Source of the DNA: Myxococcota bacterium
GTDB taxonomy: Bacteria; Myxococcota_C; UBA6777
Assembly (NCBI GenBank): GCA_023150835.1
Contig: JAKLKB010000014.1
Coordinates: 19,770-83,769 of the forward strand
Direction: 5' to 3'
Length of the DNA stretch: 64,000 bases
The stretch's first letter is position 1, and the number at the start of each line of letters is the position of its first letter. Positions 1 to 7,835 of the stretch are shown here, one piece after another. A model generated the notes under the pieces. That model saw nothing but the letters and a program-made list of their open reading frames with translations, ran no database searches and was not told the DNA's origin. The position numbers and the translations under genes are program-made.

Positions 1-958
1 CCGCCTGTTCTCCTTCTGTTTCACGCTCGGCGTTGTTGTACTCTGCTTTGTTCTCTCCCACCGCAACGTCCCGAAATCCTTCGCCTCCCCCCCCACTCCA
101 TTGCCTCCGATCGAGCGAATCGTCCGAAGAATCGGCCTCTTTTCGCCAAACTCTCCAAACCAAGCCCAAGACACCACACACCCAAACCAACAACAACAAC
201 AACTCACTCGGATCGCGATATCCGCCCAACAACGCATCGGGAAGATGACGCAACCGAAACCCCAACGAACGCATCCCCAACGCCCCATATCCCGTAGCAC
301 CCGACTGAAACAGCAACCATAACCCTCCAAGCAGCCACATCGGAAACAACCACACCACACCACGACGCGCCACTTCGCGCTCACCAAAACACCACGACAA
401 CACCAAAGCCCCCGCCAAAAACGCCATCCCGTACACATGCGTCAATGCAACACACAACCCCAACGCCAGCGCTACACACGGACTCCACCTCCCCACAACG
501 CGCCGCGATAACCACGCCCACAAAACCAACACCAGACCCACCGCCAAAAGAAAATTCACAAACCCCCAAAAAAAGGGCCGACTATACACCAGCGGGTACG
601 TCAACAAGACCCATCGCGGATCTCCCCCACGCACCGATAAAAAAGCCCAGACCCCCAGCGGATACGACAGCAAAGACAAAAAAACCACCAACCTCCCTGA
701 AAACTCAAGCGAAAAAACAAAAGAAAAAAGATATGTCAATGCGTATGGTCCCCAATAAAGTGTACGCCAACCATCCAACATATAATAAGAAGAAAAGTCG
801 AAAGATGGTTCTCCAAAATGTTTCAAAATCGAAACCACCGCCAAATGTTGCGGATGATCCGTCATCGGCAAAAAACGAAAAACCAAAACAGGCAACAACA
901 ACAGCCACACACTCGCCAACAACCCCACTCGCCCCCAGACCCAATGTTTTTGTTGCAT
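1..958 (-). CDS. Polytopic membrane protein, C-terminus cut by window edge
   Basis: Reading the minus strand from an ATG at 956-958 gives an uninterrupted frame of about 319 codons to base 1. The product starts MQQKHWVWGRVG, with a first hydrophobic segment at about residues 11-30 followed by a TDHPQHL motif and at least six further hydrophobic stretches separated by short Arg-rich loops. An acidic/polar motif directly after the first membrane segment is the layout of GT-C glycosyltransferases and related membrane enzymes, but I recognise no specific family and assign no function. The upstream gene on the same strand is a GT22-type mannosyltransferase ending 127 bp away, so the two may be co-transcribed and share a glycan or lipid role. 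The last roughly 50 visible residues are hydrophilic, so the C-terminus is probably near. Confidence 0.72.
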   Translation of the reverse strand, partial: MQQKHWVWGRVGLLASVWLLLLPVLVFRFLPMTDHPQHLAVVSILKHFGEPSFDFSSYYMLDGWRTLYWGPYALTYLFSFVFSLEFSGRLVVFLSLLSYPLGVWAFLSVRGGDPRWVLLTYPLVYSRPFFWGFVNFLLAVGLVLVLWAWLSRRVVGRWSPCVALALGLCVALTHVYGMAFLAGALVLSWCFGEREVARRGVVWLFPMWLLGGLWLLFQSGATGYGALGMRSLGFRLRHLPDALLGGYRDPSELLLLLVWVCGVLGLVWRVWRKEADSSDDSLDRRQWSGGGGEGFRDVAVGENKAEYNNAERETEGEQA

Positions 959-1085
959 CGATCCTCTCCACGCTTTTCTCAACACACCCACTCACTCGCC
1001 TTACAACAACGGACCGCCCACACAGGCCAAAACAAACGCTCCCTCGCGCAACCCACAACATCCGATCTTTCCACACCAACTCCGA

Positions 1086-2822
1086 TCAATGCAACGGCGG
1101 ACGGCGATCTTTTCTCAGCCGACAACTTCGCTCTAACCAACGATATTTCACGTCATCGCTGCCTTGGTGTCCCACACAGTGCTGTTTTTTTTCCGCAATC
1201 TCCGTCGGGAGTGGCCACCGCAACGGGCGAAATCGAAAGTCCACAGGCGGGTGCGCGATGTGCTTTGTATGATGACACCACACATACACCGCTCCTTTCG
1301 ACTTTTTCGCAAACAGCACGATCTCGCCAATTCGCTTTTCTTCAACAAATCCTCGATGTTCGAGATATGTACGAAAATAGGGTGACGCTCCCTCTCTCCA
1401 CACGATATGCGTGACATGGCGATCCAGCTCTTCAACCCCCAGCCAATCAGGCAAACGCACACCATACATCGGGATCGGACGATGTAAAAAAGTATAACCG
1501 CCCGAAAAGGCCAACGAATTGACGGCCATCCACACAGCCTTGATATCTTGGCGAAAAAAAATCTCCTTCGCCATCACCAGATCCGCACGACGCTCCAAAA
1601 AACGAAACGGCAAGTATGTGATCCGCCCTTTTGCACGCAAAAGATCCCACTGCCTCGCATCGTAAAGCTGATCTTGACTTGGCAGACGATTCAAGATCCC
1701 CAAGATCGCCACCACGCCAAGCCCCACTCCCACCACACCCCGCACCCACCGCGCAGAAACGCCCAAACAAAAAGCCCCCAACAACAGCCACAACGGGATC
1801 GCCGTAAAAACAAAGCGATATTCCTTGTGCGCGATCAAACTGTGCGGTACCACCACCAACAACACACCCATCAACACCACCCAGCCCCACACAGGCCGCA
1901 GCACCAACACCAACAACAACACCACACCGATCATCCCAAGGCTTGCAACACCCAATCCCCACAAAAAATACCAATACGGTTCCACACCAAACCCGCTCGC
2001 CACACCATGCGCCACATTAAATTGCACTCCCGCAAGATACGAATGCCACCATCCCCCCCATGTCACCGCATCCAACGCTCCCACTCCCAACAACACCACG
2101 CTCGACGCTGCACACAGATGCAAACGCACACGCCATGATGCCGATGCCATCGCAAATACCGCAACCCCCAACACCAACGGAGCCAATTGCACACGCAACC
2201 CCAAACACGACCCCAAACACAAACCCACTCCCCACGCCCTTTTCACGGACTTCTCGTCCCACCCGATCCCCAACGCCAAAAACAACCACCCCGTCGCCAC
2301 CATCCCCGGCAACGGCTTGTGCGCGAACACCACCAACTCATACCAAAATCCACCCAACAACAACGCCCAACACGCCGCCTTTTCCCCACCATAGCGCCGC
2401 GCAAACATCATCATCCCCACAGGAATGCTCATCGAAAAAACACAAAAAACAAACTTGATCCAAAACAAGTAAATATCGGGTCGATCCCACCCCAGCGCCT
2501 TCAACGGCCACAACAACACCGCGATGCTCCCCGCCAACAACCAAGAGCGCGTCCCATAACGATACTCCCACGGCACGATCCCATACCCAAAAACCACCCG
2601 ATGCCCTTGCTCTAGGTACTGAAACACTTCGTCAGGATGCAACAAAAAGTCCCCCACCCAAGCCACCCACACACGCAACACAAACGCCAGAACCAACAAA
2701 CCAATCATCCCAAACTTCGCATCCAACGCACGTTCCCTTTCCCGTTCACAACCACCCAAACGCTCTACATCCACAGCATCCGCACACATCCGCCTCAACA
2801 AAAAATCTTGCGTTCTTTTCAA
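1086..2822 (-). CDS. GT22-family (Alg9/PIG-B-like) mannosyltransferase, membrane protein
   Basis: The predicted 578-residue protein is an integral membrane GT-C glycosyltransferase. The first transmembrane segment (about residues 39-58) is followed by the HPDEVFQYLEQGH motif (62-74) and the FGYGIVPWEYRYG region, the signature of GT22 enzymes of the Alg9/PIG-B/Smp3 group, whose HPDE acid is the proposed catalytic residue. About ten hydrophobic segments follow. GT22 members transfer mannose from polyprenyl-phosphate-mannose; the bacterial acceptor cannot be told from sequence. The start at 2822 is a TTG; an ATG at 2789 is an alternative because residues before about 38 are polar and unlike the family. 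The last 65 residues are Arg/His-rich and beyond the usual family end. Another membrane protein lies downstream, and a lipoprotein gene is divergent upstream. Confidence 0.8.
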   Translation of the reverse strand: MKRTQDFLLRRMCADAVDVERLGGCERERERALDAKFGMIGLLVLAFVLRVWVAWVGDFLLHPDEVFQYLEQGHRVVFGYGIVPWEYRYGTRSWLLAGSIAVLLWPLKALGWDRPDIYLFWIKFVFCVFSMSIPVGMMMFARRYGGEKAACWALLLGGFWYELVVFAHKPLPGMVATGWLFLALGIGWDEKSVKRAWGVGLCLGSCLGLRVQLAPLVLGVAVFAMASASWRVRLHLCAASSVVLLGVGALDAVTWGGWWHSYLAGVQFNVAHGVASGFGVEPYWYFLWGLGVASLGMIGVVLLLVLVLRPVWGWVVLMGVLLVVVPHSLIAHKEYRFVFTAIPLWLLLGAFCLGVSARWVRGVVGVGLGVVAILGILNRLPSQDQLYDARQWDLLRAKGRITYLPFRFLERRADLVMAKEIFFRQDIKAVWMAVNSLAFSGGYTFLHRPIPMYGVRLPDWLGVEELDRHVTHIVWREGASPYFRTYLEHRGFVEEKRIGEIVLFAKKSKGAVYVWCHHTKHIAHPPVDFRFRPLRWPLPTEIAEKKQHCVGHQGSDDVKYRWLERSCRLRKDRRPPLH

Positions 2823-2940
2823 TACGTTGTGCTATGGTGAACACCTGTAAAAGACCTAGCGGCGGACGAGAAACCCCAAACAAAGCACCCATCGCCGAGC
2901 TAGAACCAAGTCCCGTATCCTACGCGAAGGAGGTCGCTTT

Positions 2941-4062
2941 ATGCAACGACAACGCTTTTGGCTTGTATGCTTTTTTTCCCTGTTTTCGGCTCTTTTGTTG
3001 ACTTCATCCGCTTGTAGCACCGGTCCTGCCGAAGATCCCATCAAACTCCCAACCTTCCTCACCGAAGAATACAACGAGATCCCCACCGACGGTCGCACCC
3101 TTTGTTCTCGCGGCGGAAAATACGCCTTCTTTGTTCGCAAAGGCAGCGTCAACAAGGTCGTGATCGACTTTGAGGGCGGCGGCGCTTGTTGGAACGCCTT
3201 CACTTGCTCGATCAAAGATGCCATCTTCAAAGACAGCATCGACAACGTACGGAAACTTCTCAAGGATGGCTACGACAAAGGCATCTACAACACCAAAGAC
3301 GAGCGTAATCCATTCCGCAACTGGTACCATGTCTTTATCCCCTATTGTACAGGCGACTTGCATTGGGGCGACAACGACGTGGAATACACCACAGACAAAG
3401 GCGAAAAGTTCACCATGCGCCATCGCGGCGCAGTCAACGCACGCGCCGCACTCGATTGGGTGAATGCGAACTTTAGTAAGCCCGAGGATATCTTTATTAC
3501 GGGATGCAGCGCAGGTTCGTATGGTTCGATCGGTTGGTCGGGGCATATCGCAGAGCATTACAAAAAATCCAAGATCTACCAAGTCGGCGATTGCGGCGCA
3601 GGCATCGTCACGCGTTCGTTTATGAAAGAAAGCTTTCCTTCGTGGAAAGCCGAAAAAGTCATCCCCACATGGATCCCGGGCCTTGCCCCCGACAAGTTCG
3701 ATATCACCGAGCAAGATCTCGGCGTCCTTTACATCAACGTCGCGAATCACTACAAAAACCATCTCTTCGCCCAATACAACACGGCCTACGACGAGAACCA
3801 ATTGTTTTACTTCAACGCGATGGGCGGCGGAAACAAGGACGAGTGGAACAAACAGATGCGCACGATGATCGACAAGATCAAAACATCAGCCCCGAACTTC
3901 CGCAGCTTTATCGCCAAAGGCCAAAAACATTGCGTCGTCCCCTACGAAGAATTCTACACCTACGAAGTCAACGGCACCAAGTTTCACCAATGGGTGGCCG
4001 ATCTCGTCAGCGGAAAACAAGTGCCCCACGTCTCTTGCGAAGGCGAATCCTGTAAGCCCTAA
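2941..4062 (+). CDS. Pectinacetylesterase/Notum-family lipoprotein
   Basis: A 373-residue predicted lipoprotein: signal segment at residues 5-21 and lipobox LTSSAC with the modified cysteine at residue 25. The mature part carries the pectinacetylesterase-family oxyanion motif FEGGGACW (77-84), the nucleophile motif GCSAGSYGS (Ser190), and later Asp284 and His330 (KHCVVPYEEF), which fit the Ser-Asp-His triad of this alpha/beta-hydrolase family. Plant members deacetylate pectin and animal Notum removes a palmitoleoyl group from Wnt; the substrate of bacterial members is mostly unknown, so only carboxylesterase activity on an extracytoplasmic ester is inferred. A strong ribosome-binding site (GAAGGAGG) lies 7-10 bases before the ATG. 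The gene is divergent from the mannosyltransferase and followed by a 31-bp repeat array. Confidence 0.85.
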   Translation: MQRQRFWLVCFFSLFSALLLTSSACSTGPAEDPIKLPTFLTEEYNEIPTDGRTLCSRGGKYAFFVRKGSVNKVVIDFEGGGACWNAFTCSIKDAIFKDSIDNVRKLLKDGYDKGIYNTKDERNPFRNWYHVFIPYCTGDLHWGDNDVEYTTDKGEKFTMRHRGAVNARAALDWVNANFSKPEDIFITGCSAGSYGSIGWSGHIAEHYKKSKIYQVGDCGAGIVTRSFMKESFPSWKAEKVIPTWIPGLAPDKFDITEQDLGVLYINVANHYKNHLFAQYNTAYDENQLFYFNAMGGGNKDEWNKQMRTMIDKIKTSAPNFRSFIAKGQKHCVVPYEEFYTYEVNGTKFHQWVADLVSGKQVPHVSCEGESCKP

Positions 4063-4093
4063 CCACCGCCTTTTACGCAACGAATACGCACGT

Positions 4094-4300
4094 CTACCGC
4101 CTCTTTCACCACGAACACACGCATCTACCGCCTCTTTCACCACGAACACACGCATCTACCGCCTCTTTCACCACGAACACACGCATCTACCGCCTCTTTC
4201 ACCACGAACACACGCATCCACCGCCTCTTTCACCACGAACACGCACGTCTACCACCTCTTTCACCACGAACACACGCATCCACCGCCTCTTTCTCTGTTC
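4094..4300. repeat. 31-bp tandem repeat (about 7 units)
   Basis: Units begin at 4094, 4125, 4156, 4187, 4218, 4249 and 4280, each 31 bp, built around CTCTTTCACCACGAACAC. The first four are nearly identical; later ones differ by a few bases and the last is degenerate. The period is not a multiple of three and no gene covers the array, which sits between the lipoprotein stop and the promoter of the fatty acid hydroxylase. Confidence 0.9.
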
Positions 4301-4335
4301 TTCGCATCCTTTCTCGTTCACGCGGCACGCCGATC

Positions 4336-4364
4336 TTGCACCGCTCGATCACCCGCACTATACT
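4336..4364 (+). promoter_or_regulatory. Sigma-70-like promoter of the fatty acid hydroxylase gene
   Basis: TTGCAC (4336-4341), a 17-bp spacer, then TATACT (4359-4364). The -10 box matches the consensus at five of six positions. Transcription from about 4371 would leave a 67-nt leader before the TTG start at 4438. Confidence 0.5.
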
Positions 4365-4437
4365 CTGCCGCGATCAGGGACACCCCATCGCATCCCGTCC
4401 ACAAACCCCCATCAGACGGGGAACACAGGAGGCACCC

Positions 4438-5148
4438 TTGCCACGAAAAGTCGCACCTGACGATCCCACACGGATCTATCAAAACGATATCTTCGAACGT
4501 ATGTCGCGCTCGCATCCCTACGAACCCCTGTTTGCTTTTATCCCCACCATCCTTGGGCTTTCGATCTGGATGATCGGCTGGAGTCCGATGGCTTGGTATG
4601 TGAACCTTGGCTTGATTTCGATCGGCTTGTTTTATTGGACTTTTATGGAATATATGCTCCACCGCTATCTTTTCCATTACGAAGCCAAAAGCTCGATCGG
4701 CAAGCACATCATGAAGCTGATCCACGGCATCCATCACCAATTTCCCAACGACACTGATCGTCTGGTGATCCCGATCGGTGCGTCTTTTTTGTCTGCGCTC
4801 GCCTTTACGTTGATTTATTACACCCTCACAGGCGGCAACCTTTGGGCAGTTCTCCCTCTTTTCATCGGAACTGCCTCTGGGTATCTGAATTACGACTGGA
4901 CGCACTACGCAACCCATCACGTCAAACCCCGCTTCTCATGGGAAAAAACGCAGCGCCGTCGCCACATGCTCCACCACTTCAAATATCCCGATGCCTGTTT
5001 TGGCGTAAGTACGGGCTTGTGGGACTGGGTGTTTCGGACTCGCGAGATCGATGCTGAAAAAGCCGTAGCAACGGGCAAGATGCGCGCTTATCCAAGCGAA
5101 AACTGGAAGATCCTTGACAATACACCCAACCCTAGCGAACACGCATAA
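4438..5148 (+). CDS. Fatty acid hydroxylase superfamily protein (membrane di-iron)
   Basis: A 236-residue integral membrane protein of the fatty acid hydroxylase/sterol desaturase superfamily. The histidine clusters that hold the di-iron centre are all present: HRYLFH, HGIHHQFP, HYATHH and RRRHMLHHF, interspersed with about four hydrophobic segments. The arrangement (HRxxFH, then HGxHH, then HxxxHH) is closest to fatty acid 2-hydroxylases (Scs7/FA2H), so 2-hydroxylation of a lipid acyl chain is a reasonable guess, but carotenoid or sterol hydroxylation cannot be excluded. The TTG at 4438 is chosen because AGGAGG lies five bases upstream and a promoter precedes it; the next ATG is at 4501. It converges on a fatty acid desaturase gene, with two copies of the dispersed repeat filling the gap exactly from stop to stop. 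Confidence 0.82.
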   Translation: MPRKVAPDDPTRIYQNDIFERMSRSHPYEPLFAFIPTILGLSIWMIGWSPMAWYVNLGLISIGLFYWTFMEYMLHRYLFHYEAKSSIGKHIMKLIHGIHHQFPNDTDRLVIPIGASFLSALAFTLIYYTLTGGNLWAVLPLFIGTASGYLNYDWTHYATHHVKPRFSWEKTQRRRHMLHHFKYPDACFGVSTGLWDWVFRTREIDAEKAVATGKMRAYPSENWKILDNTPNPSEHA

Positions 5149-5391
5149 TACGAAATCCGCCCGTTGTGTGATCGTAAAAATGTAGGGTCAACCCCCCGTG
5201 GCTGCCCTAGAATAGGGCGGTTCGCGAACCGCCCCTACATCATGCGATCATACCTTACGCGGAGATCGTATCATACGAAATCCGCCCGTTGTGTGATCGT
5301 AAAAAGGTAGGGGCAGCCCCCTGTGGCTGCCCTAGAATAGGGCGTCTACAGCGAGTCGTGTAGACGGATCACACGTCTCTCGGATATCAGA
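5149..5391. repeat. Two tandem copies of the TACGAAATCCG dispersed element
   Basis: Copy one (5149-5271) and copy two (5274-5391), both in forward orientation. Each starts with TACGAAATCCGCCCG, carries a central hairpin (GGGCAGCC/GGCTGCCC in copy two) and ends in a variant of CGGATATCGTA. Copy one also contains the palindrome GGCGGTTCGCGAACCGCC. The left end touches the TAA of the hydroxylase and the right end touches the TAA of the opposing desaturase, so the pair fills the whole convergent intergenic space and may act as a bidirectional terminator. Confidence 0.9.
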
Positions 5392-6465
5392 TTATACGGC
5401 GACCTGCGGTGCGGTTTCAGAAACCAAAGCAGCGGGGATGGGACGTGTGCGTACACGAAGAAAGGCCATTAATTCTTCTTTGGTTCGGGAAGGTTGGCCG
5501 ACATCCACATAAATCTCTGCGAGTTTATCGTAGCGACGGAACATCAAAAGCCCCCAGACACCGACAAAATCGATCCCATGAAAAACGATCGCGTCTTCTT
5601 TCGCGTATTGATCGAGGCTTTCTTCGAATTCCACAGGAAGCTCTGTCCAATGGCGACCGGGTTTGAGATGGTGTCCGATGTGGTAGCCGTCATTAAAGCA
5701 CCGCTGGTTATAGCGGGAATTGATCGATGTAATGCTGTTGCGGTAGCAATTGGCCGGATCTGCGGGGTCAATAAAGGCGTGTTGTCCCCAATTTCCAGCC
5801 ATCATCACAAAACGGCAGATCAGAAAAGGGATGATCCAAACCACCAACGTAGCGTAAAAGTTCACAAAAGACATCGCGATCACAAAGGCATAAAAGCCCA
5901 ACTCACCAATCAACATCAAGCGCAACATTTTGAGGTGACCGCGTTTGTAGTGGTAGCGCGCCATCTCCAAGACCGAGAAAAAGAAGAAGCGCAAAAAATA
6001 GCGAAGGAAATGCAAGGGGTTGTCGCGTTCAAAGCGCATTGTAGAACTCAGGTCGTCGGGAAGATTGTTCTCGGGATGGTGCATACCGATGTGATGGGCG
6101 TAATAGGTCTCAGGCGTCTCTCCAAAAAAGGGACTCAAGACCCAAGGGATGTAGTGGTTGAGCAGCGCATAATCCCGAGTAAACAAGCGTCGATGGCTGG
6201 TGTTATGAAGCATCAAGATAAAGCGATCCATAAAGAAGAAGACGTTGAGGATCAGATACGCAGCCCCAAGCCACCAACGAAAGACACCCGGGATGTAAAG
6301 GATCGCAGCAAAGGGCAAGATCAACACGGTGGCTTGAAGGCAAAATTGCGCGAAGGGTAGATCGCGTGGATCTTTGATCATCGACAGCAAAGCCCGATCG
6401 ATGGGACCATAATGCTCTTTGGGTTCATAACGCGGATCATCGATCCGAAGGGGTGGGGTGGCCAT
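5392..6465 (-). CDS. Membrane fatty acid desaturase
   Basis: A 357-residue membrane protein of the fatty acid desaturase family. The three histidine boxes are visible: HNTSHR (after two hydrophobic segments), HHIGMHH, and the C-terminal HIGHH. These ligate the di-iron site that inserts a double bond into a lipid-bound or CoA/ACP-bound acyl chain; regiospecificity cannot be read. AGGAG stands six bases before the ATG. It is the last gene of the minus-strand run that begins with a FadR-type regulator at 10.8 kb, and its stop codon abuts the dispersed repeat. Confidence 0.83.
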   Translation of the reverse strand: MATPPLRIDDPRYEPKEHYGPIDRALLSMIKDPRDLPFAQFCLQATVLILPFAAILYIPGVFRWWLGAAYLILNVFFFMDRFILMLHNTSHRRLFTRDYALLNHYIPWVLSPFFGETPETYYAHHIGMHHPENNLPDDLSSTMRFERDNPLHFLRYFLRFFFFSVLEMARYHYKRGHLKMLRLMLIGELGFYAFVIAMSFVNFYATLVVWIIPFLICRFVMMAGNWGQHAFIDPADPANCYRNSITSINSRYNQRCFNDGYHIGHHLKPGRHWTELPVEFEESLDQYAKEDAIVFHGIDFVGVWGLLMFRRYDKLAEIYVDVGQPSRTKEELMAFLRVRTRPIPAALVSETAPQVAV

Positions 6466-6589
6466 GCGCTGCTCCTATTCTTTCGAGAACCATTTTGCGG
6501 CGCGCAATCCTAGCGAAACCCCTTCCATTGGTCAAGCAAAGCGCATATCCCCCGCCTCTTTTGCCTGTCTCTACCGAATCCCGCGATCT

Positions 6590-7123
6590 CTACCGCAACA
6601 ACGAAGCGATATCCACTTGAAAAGAAAGGTCGATCTCGTCTTTGAGCTGCAACAAACCGAAAGGCGCTTTGTACGGTTCGATCCCCAAAGCAGCGTGAGA
6701 GATCCGCGCTTTTCCTGAGACCATCGTCGCTTTTTGTTGCAACGGGATCTGCAACGCACAAGACCCTTTGCCCAAACGCAACTGGCCGCTCAAAAGCCAG
6801 TCCTGCCCGCTATGTTTGAGCGTCCCTTCAAAAGTTAAGGGAGACTTGAGATGGCCTTTGATATTGCTTTTGATCTCCGCCTTGTCTTTTTCGGACAAGC
6901 TTTCTGGACCCAATACGACAAATGCCGCTTCGGAGGCGCGCACAGAAACGCGGATATCTGCCGATTCGCTCGGATGTTCGACGTGGATCGCAAAATCTTC
7001 GACCGACAACAACAAGTCGTGACCAAGGCGTGAAAAAAGCCCTTGCTTCCATGTGTTCAGGTGTAGCCAACCCTCTTTCGGACCCAGATCAAAAACACCT
7101 ACAGCCACTGTTTTTTCTGCCAT
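6590..7123 (-). CDS. YceI-like family protein
   Basis: About 177 residues starting MAEKTVAVG. The pattern of alternating beta strands and the C-terminal stretch ISHAALGIEPYKAPFGLLQLKDEID resemble the YceI lipid-binding lipocalin-like family, whose characterised members bind isoprenoid-type lipids. No signal peptide is evident at this start, whereas typical YceI proteins are periplasmic, so the protein may act in the cytoplasm or be a divergent relative. The ATG at 7123 is preferred over one 30 bases upstream because AGG-containing purine-rich sequence lies just before it. It sits between a desaturase and the GMC oxidoreductase genes, which fits handling of a hydrophobic substrate. Confidence 0.6.
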   Translation of the reverse strand: MAEKTVAVGVFDLGPKEGWLHLNTWKQGLFSRLGHDLLLSVEDFAIHVEHPSESADIRVSVRASEAAFVVLGPESLSEKDKAEIKSNIKGHLKSPLTFEGTLKHSGQDWLLSGQLRLGKGSCALQIPLQQKATMVSGKARISHAALGIEPYKAPFGLLQLKDEIDLSFQVDIASLLR

Positions 7124-7221
7124 CTGTTTTCCTGTTCCTTCAAAGCGGATCATTTCTGATCAACAAAGGGTGATTCGCTCTCCGTTGATGCTCTGCTCCG
7201 CGTTGGACAAAGCCCAAACAG

Positions 7222-7821
7222 TCACCGTCCAGCGCGGTTGTAGCGTTCTAGCACAAAGAAACTCACAAACACAGAGAGGGGGCCGATCTGTGCGTAGGCT
7301 TTTCCAAGCAAAAGGTCGGGATCATCGGGCAAAAGCTGAACAACAAAGTCTTTCAAGACTCGCCCGGGATGCAAAGGCGAGCCGATCGGACCGCGTTGGT
7401 AATCCAGCAACAGCGCATCGCGATGGGGTTCGAGTCCTCCGCCTGTATAGGGCGTCACCAAGAAATATCCGTGGCGAAAGGCATCGAGTTCGTTGGGCAA
7501 AGCGAGGTGCGGATCGCGCATCCCGTTTTGACGCACCGACACGTTGTAGCCGATCATCTCGCCTTCTGCGTGAAGGCCCGATTGAAAACAAAAGCCTTTG
7601 CGAAACTTGCGGATCATCAAGGGGCGAGTCAGCGGGTTGGTATTCCATCCGCGAAACTCCCACCCATCGAGCGATTCGAGCGGAGGATGGGTGCCTTGTG
7701 CAAACAGCCGCTCCAGCTCTGTGTTGCTCATCTGCGCCAAACGATAATAAGTCAAATAACGATGCAACACCCCAGCCCGTCGGGAAGTTTGGGGGATCGA
7801 TTGCGATGTCGAAGCGTTCAT
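7222..7821 (-). CDS. Uncharacterised protein next to GMC oxidoreductase
   Basis: A soluble protein of about 199 residues that I cannot name. Visible landmarks are LDGWEFRGWNTNPLT (about 50-65), RKFRKGFCF, GYNVSVRQNGMRDPH, and a hydrophobic C-terminal third ending VFVSFFVLERYN. A WEFRGWN-type Trp/Gly-rich start followed by a beta-rich body suggests a lipocalin-like barrel, but this is only an impression. The ATG at 7821 has GAGAGGAG upstream. It begins 14 bp after the GMC oxidoreductase stop, so it is almost certainly co-translated and functionally tied to that enzyme. Confidence 0.7.
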   Translation of the reverse strand: MNASTSQSIPQTSRRAGVLHRYLTYYRLAQMSNTELERLFAQGTHPPLESLDGWEFRGWNTNPLTRPLMIRKFRKGFCFQSGLHAEGEMIGYNVSVRQNGMRDPHLALPNELDAFRHGYFLVTPYTGGGLEPHRDALLLDYQRGPIGSPLHPGRVLKDFVVQLLPDDPDLLLGKAYAQIGPLSVFVSFFVLERYNRAGR

Positions 7822-7835
7822 CAAACAAACTCCTC

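Noticed and set aside
445-1272. Long forward frame (275 codons) opposite the membrane protein gene
   Set aside because: Thr/Pro/Lys-rich composition without domains or ribosome-binding site; it is the complement of a hydrophobic minus-strand protein.
3004-3801. Minus-strand frame inside the pectinacetylesterase gene
   Set aside because: The forward strand has signal peptide, catalytic motifs and a strong ribosome-binding site; the reverse frame is a shadow.
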